From NCBI GenBank assembly GCA_016197405.1, contig JACPVR010000021.1, positions 62,001 to 126,000 on the forward strand: a DNA stretch of 64,000 nt, given 5' to 3'. Position 1 is the first letter of the stretch; each line of letters begins with the position of its first letter. A program made the translations under genes and the position numbers. The notes below the pieces were generated by a model. It searched no databases, was not told the DNA's origin, and saw only the letters and a list, made by a program, of their open reading frames with translations. Positions 52,206 through 61,626 of the stretch are shown here, in pieces. Source of the DNA: Mycobacterium sp. (GTDB lineage: Bacteria; Actinomycetota; Actinomycetes; Mycobacteriales; Mycobacteriaceae).

Positions 52206-53087
52206 ATGGTGGCAGGCCGGGCCGAAGCCGCCGCGGACCGCGTCGCGGTATTCGTGGTCTTCGTTCTGGTTTTCGGTCTGACCTACGCCGATGACATCGT
52301 GCGATTCAGCTTCGCCGGGGCCGGTCACAGCACCGGGTATCCGCGCTGGATCCTGGTCGTTGTCAACTCCGCACTGGTGCTGGCCGCGGCCCTGCTGAAA
52401 TGGCGCGTCCTGGCCCGGACATCGGTGAGCGGCAGCGTGCCGGGGCGGCAGTTCGTGGCGCTGTTGTTGAAGAGCTGGTGGCCCGTCGGCGCCGTCCTGG
52501 TGCTCGCCGTCGAGCTGGTGATGGCCGGGTTCGGGTCCGGGGTGCTGGCCGATCTGGTGGGCGCGGTGGTCTACACCGTTGCCATGAGCCTGCTGCTGCT
52601 GGCTGCCGTCGACTCCGGCCCGACCGGCCACCGGGACCGCCAGTGGCGCACCAACAGCTGGATTCTGCCGTTGGCGGTCGGCACGCTGATCGTCCAGATC
52701 GCGTCGGCGTTGTGGTTCCCGGTGATCAACTCCAGCGGTCACTGCGCCGGCGAAGTCTCCGGGGATTTCTTCGCGCAGATGGTGCAGGTACTGCCGATGC
52801 TGCTGGTCGCGCTGGGCATCGAGATGGGTTTCCTGCGGCGCGGGACCGCGGTTGGTGGTGGCGCCCGGGTGGTGCCGGTTTTCACCGTGGCCCTGCTCGG
52901 TGTCGCCGAGGTGCTGGCGTTCTCCATGTTGGTGCGGGCCAGCAGGGAGGCGTGTGGGTTGCCCGCGACGCTGCATCAATACATCGCTTTCATGCTGTGC
53001 GTGCAGGCGGCCGCCATCGCCTTGGCGACCCTGGTGTGGCTGTTGCTCGCCGACCCGGATTCGCGACCTTCCGACGTCGGCGATTGA
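52206..53087 (+). CDS. Polytopic membrane protein of unknown function
   Basis: The 293-residue protein has about seven to eight hydrophobic helices (for example VAVFVVFVLVFGLTYADDIV, MLCVQAAAIALATLVWLLL). No family is recognised. It is 19 bp after pheT behind GTAGGGGATA, so it is probably read from the pheST transcript. It occupies the pheT-argC gap. Confidence 0.75.
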   Translation: MVAGRAEAAADRVAVFVVFVLVFGLTYADDIVRFSFAGAGHSTGYPRWILVVVNSALVLAAALLKWRVLARTSVSGSVPGRQFVALLLKSWWPVGAVLVLAVELVMAGFGSGVLADLVGAVVYTVAMSLLLLAAVDSGPTGHRDRQWRTNSWILPLAVGTLIVQIASALWFPVINSSGHCAGEVSGDFFAQMVQVLPMLLVALGIEMGFLRRGTAVGGGARVVPVFTVALLGVAEVLAFSMLVRASREACGLPATLHQYIAFMLCVQAAAIALATLVWLLLADPDSRPSDVGD

Positions 53088-53122
53088 TCCCGCGGCGACC
53101 CGAGATAATTGATTTGCGGCGC

Positions 53123-53140
53123 AATGAATAACTATGCAAG
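53123..53140. promoter_or_regulatory. ARG box (ArgR operator) before argC
   Basis: AATGAATAACTATGCAAG matches the ARG consensus WNTGAATWWWWATTCANW at nearly every position (differences at two inner or right-arm bases). It lies 9 bp before the argC ATG. The operon encodes its own ArgR. Confidence 0.75.
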
Positions 53141-53149
53141 CATGCTGGT

Positions 53150-54184
53150 ATGACGACTGTGGCACTCGCGGGCGCGAGTGGATACGCCGGCGGTGAGATC
53201 CTCCGGCTGCTGCTGGGTCACCCCGCCTACGCGGACGGGCGGCTGTCCATCGGCGCCCTGACCGCCGCCGCCAGCGCCGGCACCACCCTGGCCGAACATC
53301 ACCCGCACCTGCTGCCGCTGGCCCAGCGGGTACTGGAACCCACCGAGATCGACGTGCTGCGCGGCCATGACGTCGTCTTCCTGGCACTGCCGCACGGACA
53401 CTCCGGCGCGATCGCCGAACAGCTCGGACCCGAGACCCTTGTCATCGACTGCGGAGCGGATTTCCGGCTCACCGACCCGGCCGCCTGGGAACGCTTCTAC
53501 GGGTCTGCGCATGCCGGCAGCTGGCCCTACGGCCTGCCCGAACTGCCCGGCGGGCGCGAGGCGCTGACCGGTACCAAGCGCATCGCGGTGCCCGGCTGCT
53601 ATCCGACAGCGGCGCTGCTGGCGCTGCTACCCGCCGTCGCCGCGGGCCTCGTCGAACCCGCCGTGACCGTCGTCGCGGTCAGCGGTACCTCGGGTGCCGG
53701 CCGCGCCGCCAAGGTCGACCTGCTGGGCTCGGAGGTCATCGGATCGGCGCGCGCCTACAACATCGGCGGTGCGCACCGGCACACCCCCGAGATCGCGCAG
53801 GGATTGCGTACCGTCACCGATCGGCCCGTCACGGTGTCGTTCACCCCGGTGCTGATCCCGACATCGCGCGGCATCCTGGCCACCTGCACCGCCCGCACCG
53901 AGGCCTCGCTCGCCGAGATTCGGGTGGCTTACGAAAAGGCTTATGACACAGAGCCGTTCGTGTACCTGCTGCCCGAGGGGCAGCTGCCGCGCACCGGATC
54001 CGTCATCGGCAGCAATGCCGCCCAGCTCGCCGTCGCGGTGGACCGGGACGCCGGCATGCTGGTCGCGGTGTGCGCCATCGACAACCTGGTCAAAGGCACC
54101 GGCGGTGCAGCCGTGCAATCGATGAACCTGGCCCTGGGCTGGACCGAAACCGAAGGACTGACAACCGTGGGGGTGGCGCCGTGA
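53150..54184 (+). CDS. argC: N-acetyl-gamma-glutamyl-phosphate reductase
   Basis: The 344-residue NADPH enzyme of arginine synthesis step 3 has the nucleotide-binding ALAGASGYAGGEILR at the N-terminus and the active cysteine in AVPGCYPTA. First gene of the operon, behind an ARG box. Its stop overlaps argJ by GTGA. Confidence 0.97.
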   Translation: MTTVALAGASGYAGGEILRLLLGHPAYADGRLSIGALTAAASAGTTLAEHHPHLLPLAQRVLEPTEIDVLRGHDVVFLALPHGHSGAIAEQLGPETLVIDCGADFRLTDPAAWERFYGSAHAGSWPYGLPELPGGREALTGTKRIAVPGCYPTAALLALLPAVAAGLVEPAVTVVAVSGTSGAGRAAKVDLLGSEVIGSARAYNIGGAHRHTPEIAQGLRTVTDRPVTVSFTPVLIPTSRGILATCTARTEASLAEIRVAYEKAYDTEPFVYLLPEGQLPRTGSVIGSNAAQLAVAVDRDAGMLVAVCAIDNLVKGTGGAAVQSMNLALGWTETEGLTTVGVAP

Positions 54185-55398
54185 CCGAGCTGACCGACGT
54201 ATCCGACCGGCTGCTGCGCACCCAGGGTGTGACCGCTCCGGCAGGATTCCGCGCCACCGGAATCGCGGCGGGTATCAAAGCCTCCGGCGCACTCGACCTC
54301 GCACTGGTCTTCAACGAAGGCCCGGACTACACCGCGGCAGGGGTGTTCACCCGCAACCAGGTCAAGGCAGCGCCGGTGTTGTGGTCCAAGCAGGTACTGA
54401 CCACCGGACGGCTGCGCGCGGTGATCCTGAACTCCGGTGGCGCCAACGCCTGCACCGGCCCGGGCGGATTCCAGGACGCCCACGCCACCGCCGAGGCGCT
54501 CGCCGCCGCACTGTCGGCATGGGGCACCGAGACCGGCGCCATCGAGGTCGCGGTGTGCTCCACCGGCCTCATCGGCGACCGGCTGCCGATGGACAAGATG
54601 CTGGCAGGCGTCACCGAGATCGTGCACGAGATGGCGGGTGGACTGACCGGCGGCGAGGAAGCAGCGCGGGCCATCATGACCACCGACACCGTGCCCAAAC
54701 AGGTTGCGCTGCACCACCATGACAACTGGACCGTCGGCGCGATGGCCAAGGGTGCCGGCATGATGGCACCGTCGCTGGCCACCATGCTGGTCGTCATCAC
54801 CACCGATGCCGTCGCCGACGCGGCGGCACTGGATCAGGCGCTGCGCCGCGCCGCCGCCCGCACCTTCGACCGGCTCGACATCGACGGCAGCTGCTCGACC
54901 AACGACACCGTGCTGCTGCTCTCCTCGGGTGCCAGCGCCATCGCGCCCAGCCAGGACGAGCTCGACGCCGCGGTGTTGAAGGTCTGCGACGATCTGTGCG
55001 CCCAACTGCAGGCCGACGCCGAAGGTGTCACCAAGCGCGTCACCATCACCGTCTCGGGTGCCCGTTCGGAGGCCGACGCACTGGTTGCGGCCCGGGCCAT
55101 CGCCCGAGACAGCCTGGTCAAAACCGCTCTGTTCGGCTCCGACCCCAACTGGGGCCGGGTATTGGCCGCCGTCGGCATCATCGACGTCGAACTCGATCCG
55201 AACCGGATCTCGGTGTCGTTCAACGGTTCCCCGGTGTGCATCGACGGTGCGGGAGCACCCGGCGCCCGGGATGTCGACCTGTCCGGACTCGATATCGACG
55301 TCACCGTCGACCTCGGGCTGGGTGCCCACAGCGCGTCGGTGCGGACCACCGACCTGTCACACGCCTACGTCGAAGAGAACTCGGCGTACAGCTCATGA
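54181..55398 (+). CDS. argJ: Bifunctional ornithine acetyltransferase / N-acetylglutamate synthase
   Basis: The 405-residue ArgJ recycles acetyl groups from N-acetylornithine to glutamate. It cleaves itself at AT in MMAPSLATMLVV, with the threonine becoming the nucleophile of the beta chain. GSDPNWGRVLAA is conserved. GTG 54181 overlaps argC; the stop overlaps argB by ATGA. Confidence 0.97.
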   Translation: MTELTDVSDRLLRTQGVTAPAGFRATGIAAGIKASGALDLALVFNEGPDYTAAGVFTRNQVKAAPVLWSKQVLTTGRLRAVILNSGGANACTGPGGFQDAHATAEALAAALSAWGTETGAIEVAVCSTGLIGDRLPMDKMLAGVTEIVHEMAGGLTGGEEAARAIMTTDTVPKQVALHHHDNWTVGAMAKGAGMMAPSLATMLVVITTDAVADAAALDQALRRAAARTFDRLDIDGSCSTNDTVLLLSSGASAIAPSQDELDAAVLKVCDDLCAQLQADAEGVTKRVTITVSGARSEADALVAARAIARDSLVKTALFGSDPNWGRVLAAVGIIDVELDPNRISVSFNGSPVCIDGAGAPGARDVDLSGLDIDVTVDLGLGAHSASVRTTDLSHAYVEENSAYSS

Positions 55399-56270
55399 CC
55401 ATCCAGACCCGCACCAAGGCAGAGGTCTTCGCCGAGGCGCTGCCCTGGCTCAAGGCCCTGCACGGCCGGATCGTGGTGGTCAAGTACGGCGGCAACGCCA
55501 TGACCAACGAGACGCTCAAGACCGCGTTCGCCGACGACATGGTGTTCCTGCGCAACTGCGGTATCCACCCGGTGGTGGTGCACGGCGGTGGCCCGCAGAT
55601 CAGCGCCATGCTCAAAAAGCTCGGTATCGAAGGCGATTTCAAGGGCGGATTCCGGGTCACCACCCCGGAGGTGCTCGATGTCGCCCGGATGGTGCTGTTC
55701 GGGCAGGTCGGCCGTGAGCTGGTCAACCTGATCAACGCACACGGTCCGTACGCCGTCGGGATCACAGGTGAAGACGCGCAACTGCTGACCGCGGTACGCC
55801 GCAGCGTCCTGGTCGACGGGGTCGACACCGACATCGGCCTGGTCGGCGACGTCCAGACGGTCAACAGCGCCGCCGTGCGGGATCTCATCGCCGCGGGCCG
55901 GATCCCGGTGATCTCGACCATCGCACCCGACGTCGACGGCGTGGTGCACAACATCAACGCCGACACCGCGGCCGCGGCGGTCGCCGAGGCGCTGGGCGCC
56001 GAAAAGCTGCTCATGCTCACCGATGTCGAAGGTCTCTACACCGACTGGCCCAACCGCGATTCACTGGTCACCGAGATCGACACCGACAGCCTCACCCAGG
56101 TGCTACCCCGGCTGGAAGCCGGCATGGTGCCCAAGATCGAGGCCTGCCTGCGCGCGGTCTCCGGCGGGGTGCCCAGCGCACACGTCATCGACGGACGCGT
56201 AGCGCACTGCGTCCTTGTCGAACTGTTCACCGATGAAGGCACCGGCACCAAGGTGGTCCCCCCGAAATGA
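55395..56270 (+). CDS. argB: Acetylglutamate kinase
   Basis: The 291-residue amino-acid kinase, step 2 of the pathway, has VVVKYGGNAM, VHGGGPQIS and ISTIAPDVDGVVHNINAD. It is usually feedback-inhibited by arginine in hexameric forms with an N-terminal helix, which is present here (RTKAEVFAEALPWLKAL). Overlaps argJ and argD by 4 nt each. Confidence 0.97.
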   Translation: MTIQTRTKAEVFAEALPWLKALHGRIVVVKYGGNAMTNETLKTAFADDMVFLRNCGIHPVVVHGGGPQISAMLKKLGIEGDFKGGFRVTTPEVLDVARMVLFGQVGRELVNLINAHGPYAVGITGEDAQLLTAVRRSVLVDGVDTDIGLVGDVQTVNSAAVRDLIAAGRIPVISTIAPDVDGVVHNINADTAAAAVAEALGAEKLLMLTDVEGLYTDWPNRDSLVTEIDTDSLTQVLPRLEAGMVPKIEACLRAVSGGVPSAHVIDGRVAHCVLVELFTDEGTGTKVVPPK

Positions 56271-57466
56271 GTACCAACGTGAAAACCGCAGCGCTGCAAC
56301 AGCGGTGGTCCCATGTGATGATGAACAACTACGGCACCCCGCCGCTGGCCCTGGCCACCGGCGACGGCGCCGTCGTCACCGACGCCGACGGCAAGAGCTA
56401 TCTGGACCTGCTCGGCGGCATCGCGGTCAACCTGCTCGGCCATCGCCACCCCGCCGTCATCGAGGCCGTCACCACCCAGCTCAACACCCTGGGTCACACG
56501 TCGAACCTGTATGCCACCGAGCCCGGTATCGCCCTGGCCGAGGCACTCGTCGACCAGCTCGGTGTCGATGCGCAGGCCAGGGTGTTCTTCTGCAACTCCG
56601 GGACCGAGGCCAACGAGGTCGCATTCAAGATCAGCCGGCTCACCGGCCGCACCAAATTGGTCGCCGCCGAGGGTGCCTTCCACGGTCGCACCATGGGGTC
56701 GCTGGCACTGACCGGCCAGCCGTCCAAACAGCAGCCCTTCGAACCGCTGCCCGGTGATGTCACCCACGTGCCCTACGGCGATGTCGAGGCACTGTCCGCC
56801 GCCGTATCCGATGAGACCGCCGCGGTTTTCCTGGAACCCATCATGGGGGAGGGCGGCGTCGTCGTCCCACCGGAGGATTACCTGGTGGCCGCGCGCGAGA
56901 TCACCACCAGACACGGCGCGCTGCTGATCCTCGACGAGGTCCAGACCGGTATCGGCCGCACCGGAACGTTCTACGCCCATCAGCACGACGGCATCGTGCC
57001 CGACGTCATCACCCTGGCCAAGGGACTCGGAGGCGGCCTGCCGATCGGTGCCTGCATCGGCATCGGTGCGGCGGCCGACCTGATGACACCGGGTCTGCAC
57101 GGCAGCACCTTCGGAGGCAACCCGGTGTGCACCGCCGCCGCCCTGGCGGTGCTGCGGACCCTGGCCGCCGACGACCTGGTGAGCCGCGCGGGTGTGCTCG
57201 GCAAGAACCTCAGCCATGCCATCGAAGAGCTCAACCATCCACTGGTGCAACGGGTTCGCGGCCGCGGCCTGTTGCAGGGCGTGGTGCTCACCGAGGCCAA
57301 GGCCAAGGCTGTCGAGACCGCGGCACGCGACGCCGGATTCCTGGTCAACGCCGCCGCACCCGACCTGGTGCGGCTGGCTCCGCCGCTGATCATCACCGAA
57401 GCCCAGATCGACACGTTCGTGACCGCGCTGCCCGGCGTGCTCGACACCGCACAGGCCACGTCATGA
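56267..57466 (+). CDS. argD: Acetylornithine aminotransferase
   Basis: The 399-residue PLP class III aminotransferase has FFCNSGTEANEVAFK, LLILDEVQTGIGRTG and the PLP lysine in TLAKGLGGGLPIGA. Fourth step of the pathway. Overlaps both neighbours by ATGA. Confidence 0.97.
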   Translation: MSTNVKTAALQQRWSHVMMNNYGTPPLALATGDGAVVTDADGKSYLDLLGGIAVNLLGHRHPAVIEAVTTQLNTLGHTSNLYATEPGIALAEALVDQLGVDAQARVFFCNSGTEANEVAFKISRLTGRTKLVAAEGAFHGRTMGSLALTGQPSKQQPFEPLPGDVTHVPYGDVEALSAAVSDETAAVFLEPIMGEGGVVVPPEDYLVAAREITTRHGALLILDEVQTGIGRTGTFYAHQHDGIVPDVITLAKGLGGGLPIGACIGIGAAADLMTPGLHGSTFGGNPVCTAAALAVLRTLAADDLVSRAGVLGKNLSHAIEELNHPLVQRVRGRGLLQGVVLTEAKAKAVETAARDAGFLVNAAAPDLVRLAPPLIITEAQIDTFVTALPGVLDTAQATS

Positions 57467-58395
57467 CGGGCCTGCGGCATTTCCTGCGCGACGACGACCT
57501 GTCGCCGGCCGAGCAGGCCGAGGTGCTGGCGCTGGCGGCTGAGCTGAAGAAGGACCCGCAGAGCCGCCGGCCCCTAGAGGGTCCGCGCGGTGTCGCGGTC
57601 ATCTTCGAGAAGAACTCCACCCGCACCCGGTTCTCCTTCGAGATGGGTATCGCCCAGCTCGGTGGCCACGCCATCGTCGTCGACGGCCGCAGCACCCAGC
57701 TGGGCCGGGAGGAAACGCTGGAAGACACCGGAAAGGTGTTGTCCCGCTACGTCGATGCCATCGTGTGGCGCACCTTCGCACAGGAACGCCTGACCTCGAT
57801 GGCGTCCGGGTCCTCGGTGCCCATCGTCAACGCGCTGTCCGACGAGTTCCACCCCTGCCAGGTCCTGGCCGACCTGCAGACCCTGGCCGAGAGCAAGGGC
57901 TCGTTGGCGGGTCTGCGAATGAGCTACTTCGGCGACGGCGCCAACAACATGGCGCACTCCCTGATGCTCGGCGGCGTCACCGCCGGGGTGAACGTGACGA
58001 TCGCCGCCCCGGTCGGCTTCGAACCGCACCCGATGTTCGTCGCCGCCGCCCGGCAGCGCGCCGAACAAACCGGCGCCACGGTGTCGGTGGTCTCCGATCC
58101 GGTGGCCGCGGCAACCGGCGCCGACGTGCTGGTCACCGACACCTGGACATCGATGGGGCAGGAGAACGACGGTCTCGATCGGGTCCGCCCGTTCCGTCCG
58201 TTCCAGCTCAACGCCGCTCTGCTGGCCAAGGCCGATTCGGAAGCTGTTGTGCTGCACTGCCTTCCGGCGCACCGCGGTCATGAGATCACCGACGAGGTCA
58301 TCGACGGCCCGCACAGCGCGGTGTGGGACGAAGCCGAGAACCGGCTGCACGCGCAGAAGGCGCTGCTGGTCTGGCTGCTGGAGCAGCGCCCATGA
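57463..58395 (+). CDS. argF: Ornithine carbamoyltransferase
   Basis: The 310-residue enzyme has the carbamoyl-phosphate loop STRTRFSFE, HPCQVLADLQT and the ornithine motif HCLPAHRG. It makes citrulline. Overlaps argD and argR by 4 nt each. Confidence 0.97.
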   Translation: MTGLRHFLRDDDLSPAEQAEVLALAAELKKDPQSRRPLEGPRGVAVIFEKNSTRTRFSFEMGIAQLGGHAIVVDGRSTQLGREETLEDTGKVLSRYVDAIVWRTFAQERLTSMASGSSVPIVNALSDEFHPCQVLADLQTLAESKGSLAGLRMSYFGDGANNMAHSLMLGGVTAGVNVTIAAPVGFEPHPMFVAAARQRAEQTGATVSVVSDPVAAATGADVLVTDTWTSMGQENDGLDRVRPFRPFQLNAALLAKADSEAVVLHCLPAHRGHEITDEVIDGPHSAVWDEAENRLHAQKALLVWLLEQRP

Positions 58396-58895
58396 CGTCG
58401 TCGCCGAAGGCCGCCCCGGAGGTGGCCGGCACCCGCGCCGGAAGGCAGGCCCGCATCGTCGCGCTGCTGTCGGCGCAACCCGTGCACAGCCAGAGCGAGC
58501 TGGCGGCACTGTTGGCCGCCGAGGGGATCGACGCCACCCAGGCCACGCTGTCGCGTGACCTGGAGGAGCTCGGCGCGGTCAAACTGCGCGGTGCCGACGG
58601 CGGCGTCGGCGCCTACGTCGTCCCCGAAGACGGCAGCCCGGTCCGCGGGGTGTCCGGCGGCACCGAGCGGGTGTCACGGCTGCTCGGCGATCTGCTGGTG
58701 TCCACCGACGCCAGCGGGAACCTGGCGGTGCTGCGCACCCCGCCTGGTGCCGCGCATTACCTCGCCTCGGCGATCGACCGGGCCTCGCTGCCCTACGTGG
58801 TGGGCACCGTGGCCGGTGATGACACCATTCTGGTTGTCGCGCGCGAGCCGATGACCGGCGCCGAACTGGCCAGCACGTTCGAGAACCTGCAGTAA
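58392..58895 (+). CDS. argR: Arginine repressor
   Basis: The 167-residue protein has a winged HTH (QSELAALLAAEGIDATQATL) and a C-terminal hexamerisation/arginine-binding domain (VVGTVAGDDTILVVAREP). It is encoded inside the operon it should repress via the ARG box before argC. A 33-bp gap with AAAGAAGGAG separates it from argG. Confidence 0.97.
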   Translation: MTSSPKAAPEVAGTRAGRQARIVALLSAQPVHSQSELAALLAAEGIDATQATLSRDLEELGAVKLRGADGGVGAYVVPEDGSPVRGVSGGTERVSRLLGDLLVSTDASGNLAVLRTPPGAAHYLASAIDRASLPYVVGTVAGDDTILVVAREPMTGAELASTFENLQ

Positions 58896-58928
58896 CGCAT
58901 TCGCAGCCCGAAAGAAGGAGAGCAGTAC

Positions 58929-60128
58929 ATGTCCGATCGCGTCATCCTGGCGTATTCCGGCGGCCTGGACACCTCGGTGGCCATCAGCTGGATCGGCAAG
59001 GAGACCGGCCGCGAAGTGGTCGCTGTCGCAATTGATCTCGGCCAGGGTGGCGAGGACATGGAGGTCGTCCGGCAGCGTGCACTGGACTGCGGTGCCGTCG
59101 AGGCCGTCGTCGTCGACGCCCGCGACGAATTCGCCGACGAGTACTGCCTGCCGACCATCCAGTCCAATGCGCTCTACATGGACCGCTACCCGCTGGTCTC
59201 GGCGATCAGCCGGCCGCTGATCGTCAAGCACCTGGTGGCCGCCGCGCGGGAGTTCAACGGTGGCGTCGTCGCGCACGGCTGCACCGGCAAGGGCAACGAC
59301 CAGGTTCGCTTCGAGGTCGGATTCGCCTCGCTGGCACCGGATCTTCAGGTGCTGGCACCGGTACGCGATTACGCATGGACCCGGGAGAAGGCCATCGCCT
59401 TCGCCGAGGAGAACGCCATCCCGATCAACGTCTCCAAGCGCTCACCGTTCTCGATCGACCAGAACGTGTGGGGCCGCGCGGTGGAGACCGGATTCCTCGA
59501 GCACCTGTGGAACGCGCCCACCAAGGATGTCTACGACTACACCGAGGACCCGACGGTCAACTGGAAGACCCCTGACGAGGTGATCGTGGGCTTCGAGAAG
59601 GGTGTTCCGGTGTCCATCGACGGCCGGCCCGTCACCGTCCTGGAGGCGATCGTCGAACTCAACCGGCGTGCCGGTGCCCAGGGTGTCGGCCGTCTCGACG
59701 TGGTCGAGGACCGGCTCGTCGGTATCAAGAGCCGGGAGATCTACGAAGCCCCCGGCGCAATGGTGCTCATCACCGCCCACACCGAGCTCGAGCACGTCAC
59801 CCTGGAACGCGAGCTGGGCCGGTTCAAGCGGACCACCGATCAGCGCTGGGGCGAGCTGGTGTACGACGGCCTGTGGTACTCACCGCTGAAGACGGCGCTG
59901 GAGACCTTCGTCGCCAAGACCCAGGAGCATGTCACCGGCGAGATCCGGCTGGTGCTGCACGGTGGGCACATCGCGGTCAACGGCCGGCGCAGCGCGGAAT
60001 CGCTGTACGACTTCAACCTGGCCACCTACGACGAGGGCGACACCTTCGACCAGTCCACGGCCAAGGGCTTCGTGCACGTGCACGGATTGTCGTCGAGCAT
60101 CGCCGCCCGGCGAGACCTGGGGTTGTGA
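58929..60128 (+). CDS. argG: Argininosuccinate synthase
   Basis: The 399-residue enzyme joins citrulline and aspartate using ATP. The PP-loop is LAYSGGLDTS at the N-terminus, with GCTGKGNDQVRFE. The strong RBS AAGAAGGAG precedes the ATG. The stop overlaps argH by GTGA. Confidence 0.98.
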   Translation: MSDRVILAYSGGLDTSVAISWIGKETGREVVAVAIDLGQGGEDMEVVRQRALDCGAVEAVVVDARDEFADEYCLPTIQSNALYMDRYPLVSAISRPLIVKHLVAAAREFNGGVVAHGCTGKGNDQVRFEVGFASLAPDLQVLAPVRDYAWTREKAIAFAEENAIPINVSKRSPFSIDQNVWGRAVETGFLEHLWNAPTKDVYDYTEDPTVNWKTPDEVIVGFEKGVPVSIDGRPVTVLEAIVELNRRAGAQGVGRLDVVEDRLVGIKSREIYEAPGAMVLITAHTELEHVTLERELGRFKRTTDQRWGELVYDGLWYSPLKTALETFVAKTQEHVTGEIRLVLHGGHIAVNGRRSAESLYDFNLATYDEGDTFDQSTAKGFVHVHGLSSSIAARRDLGL

Positions 60129-61537
60129 GCACCAACGAGGGTGCGTTGTGGGGTGGCCGGTTCGCCGGTGGCCCGTCCGACGCGCTCGCCGCACTGAGCA
60201 AGTCGACGCACTTCGACTGGGTGCTGGCGCCCTACGACGTCACCGCGTCGAAAGCGCATGCGCGGGTGCTGCACAACGCCGGACTGCTCACCGATGACCA
60301 GCGCGACGGACTGCTGGCCGGACTGGACAGCCTCGGCGCCGACGTCGCCGACGGCAGCTTCGGGCCCATCGCCACCGACGAGGACGTGCACGGCGCGCTC
60401 GAGCGCGGCCTCATCGACCGGGTCGGCCCCGACCTCGGCGGGCGCCTGCGCGCCGGACGGTCGCGCAACGACCAGGTCGCCACGTTGTTCCGGATGTGGC
60501 TGCGCGACGCGGTGCGCCGGGTCGCCGACGGTGCGCTCGAGGTGGTCGGCGCACTGGCAACCCAGGCCGCCGCGCATCCGACGGCGATCATGCCCGGCAA
60601 GACCCACCTGCAGTCGGCGCAGCCGATCCTGCTGGCGCACCATCTGCTGGCCCACGCGCACCCGCTGCTGCGCGATGTCGACCGGATCGTCGATTTCGAC
60701 GACCGCGCGGCGATCTCGCCGTACGGTTCCGGGGCGCTGGCCGGGTCCTCGCTGGGTCTGGATCCCGACGCCATCGCCGCCGATCTGGGCTTTGCCGCCG
60801 CGGCCGACAATTCGGTGGATGCCACCGCCTCGCGTGACTTCGCCGCCGAGGCCGCCTTCGTCTTCGCGATGATCGCGGTCGACCTGTCCCGGCTCGCCGA
60901 GGACATCATCTTATGGAGCTCAACGGAATTCGGCTACGTCAAGCTGCACGATTCGTGGTCGACGGGCAGTTCGATCATGCCGCAGAAGAAGAATCCCGAT
61001 ATCGCCGAACTGGCCCGCGGGAAATCGGGCCGGCTCATCGGCAATCTCACCGGCCTGCTGGCGACCCTCAAGGCCCAGCCGCTGGCCTACAACCGGGACC
61101 TGCAGGAGGACAAAGAGCCGCTGTTCGATTCGGTGGCCCAGCTCGAACTGCTGTTGCCGGCGATGGCAGGCCTGGTGGCCACACTGGACTTCAACGAAGC
61201 ACGGATGGCCGAGCTGGCGCCTGCCGGTTACACATTGGCCACCGATATCGCGGAGTGGTTGGTACGCAAGGGTATTCCGTTCCGGGTTGCTCATGAGGCG
61301 GCCGGGGCCGCGGTGCGCACCGCCGAGGGCCGCGGTGTCGGTCTCGACGAGCTCACCGACGACGAACTCGCCACCATCAGCGCCGAGCTGACACCCGACG
61401 TGCGCGAGGTGCTCACCGTGCAGGGTTCGGTCGACGCCCGCGACGCGCGCGGCGGAACCGCGCCGGTGCAGGTCGCCCGCCAGCTCGGCATCGTCCGCAA
61501 CACCGTCGAGCAGCTGCGGATCGACCTGCGCCGCTAG
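60125..61537 (+). CDS. argH: Argininosuccinate lyase
   Basis: The 470-residue lyase makes arginine and fumarate. The signature is GSSIMPQKKNPD with the catalytic serine; KTHLQSAQP carries the histidine. GTG 60125 overlaps argG. Last gene of the arginine operon. Confidence 0.98.
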   Translation: MSTNEGALWGGRFAGGPSDALAALSKSTHFDWVLAPYDVTASKAHARVLHNAGLLTDDQRDGLLAGLDSLGADVADGSFGPIATDEDVHGALERGLIDRVGPDLGGRLRAGRSRNDQVATLFRMWLRDAVRRVADGALEVVGALATQAAAHPTAIMPGKTHLQSAQPILLAHHLLAHAHPLLRDVDRIVDFDDRAAISPYGSGALAGSSLGLDPDAIAADLGFAAAADNSVDATASRDFAAEAAFVFAMIAVDLSRLAEDIILWSSTEFGYVKLHDSWSTGSSIMPQKKNPDIAELARGKSGRLIGNLTGLLATLKAQPLAYNRDLQEDKEPLFDSVAQLELLLPAMAGLVATLDFNEARMAELAPAGYTLATDIAEWLVRKGIPFRVAHEAAGAAVRTAEGRGVGLDELTDDELATISAELTPDVREVLTVQGSVDARDARGGTAPVQVARQLGIVRNTVEQLRIDLRR

Positions 61538-61613
61538 ACCGCCTCGTCGACTCGCGGGGGCCGATTTGCTCGCTCCTCGGCGGTCTCGTACCTCGACCGC
61601 CTCGTCGACTCGC
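61537..61613. repeat. 19-bp direct repeat after argH
   Basis: GACCGCCTCGTCGACTCGC occurs at 61537-61555 and 61595-61613, 58 bp apart. The first copy includes the last base of the argH stop; the second runs into the -10 of the next gene. Between them GGCGGTC (61580-61586) is complementary to part of the repeat, so alternative hairpins can form. Confidence 0.7.
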
Positions 61614-61619
61614 TAGGAT
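61614..61619 (+). promoter_or_regulatory. Leaderless promoter after argH
   Basis: TAGGAT ends 8 nt before ATG 61627. Confidence 0.5.
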
Positions 61620-61626
61620 CGGCCAC

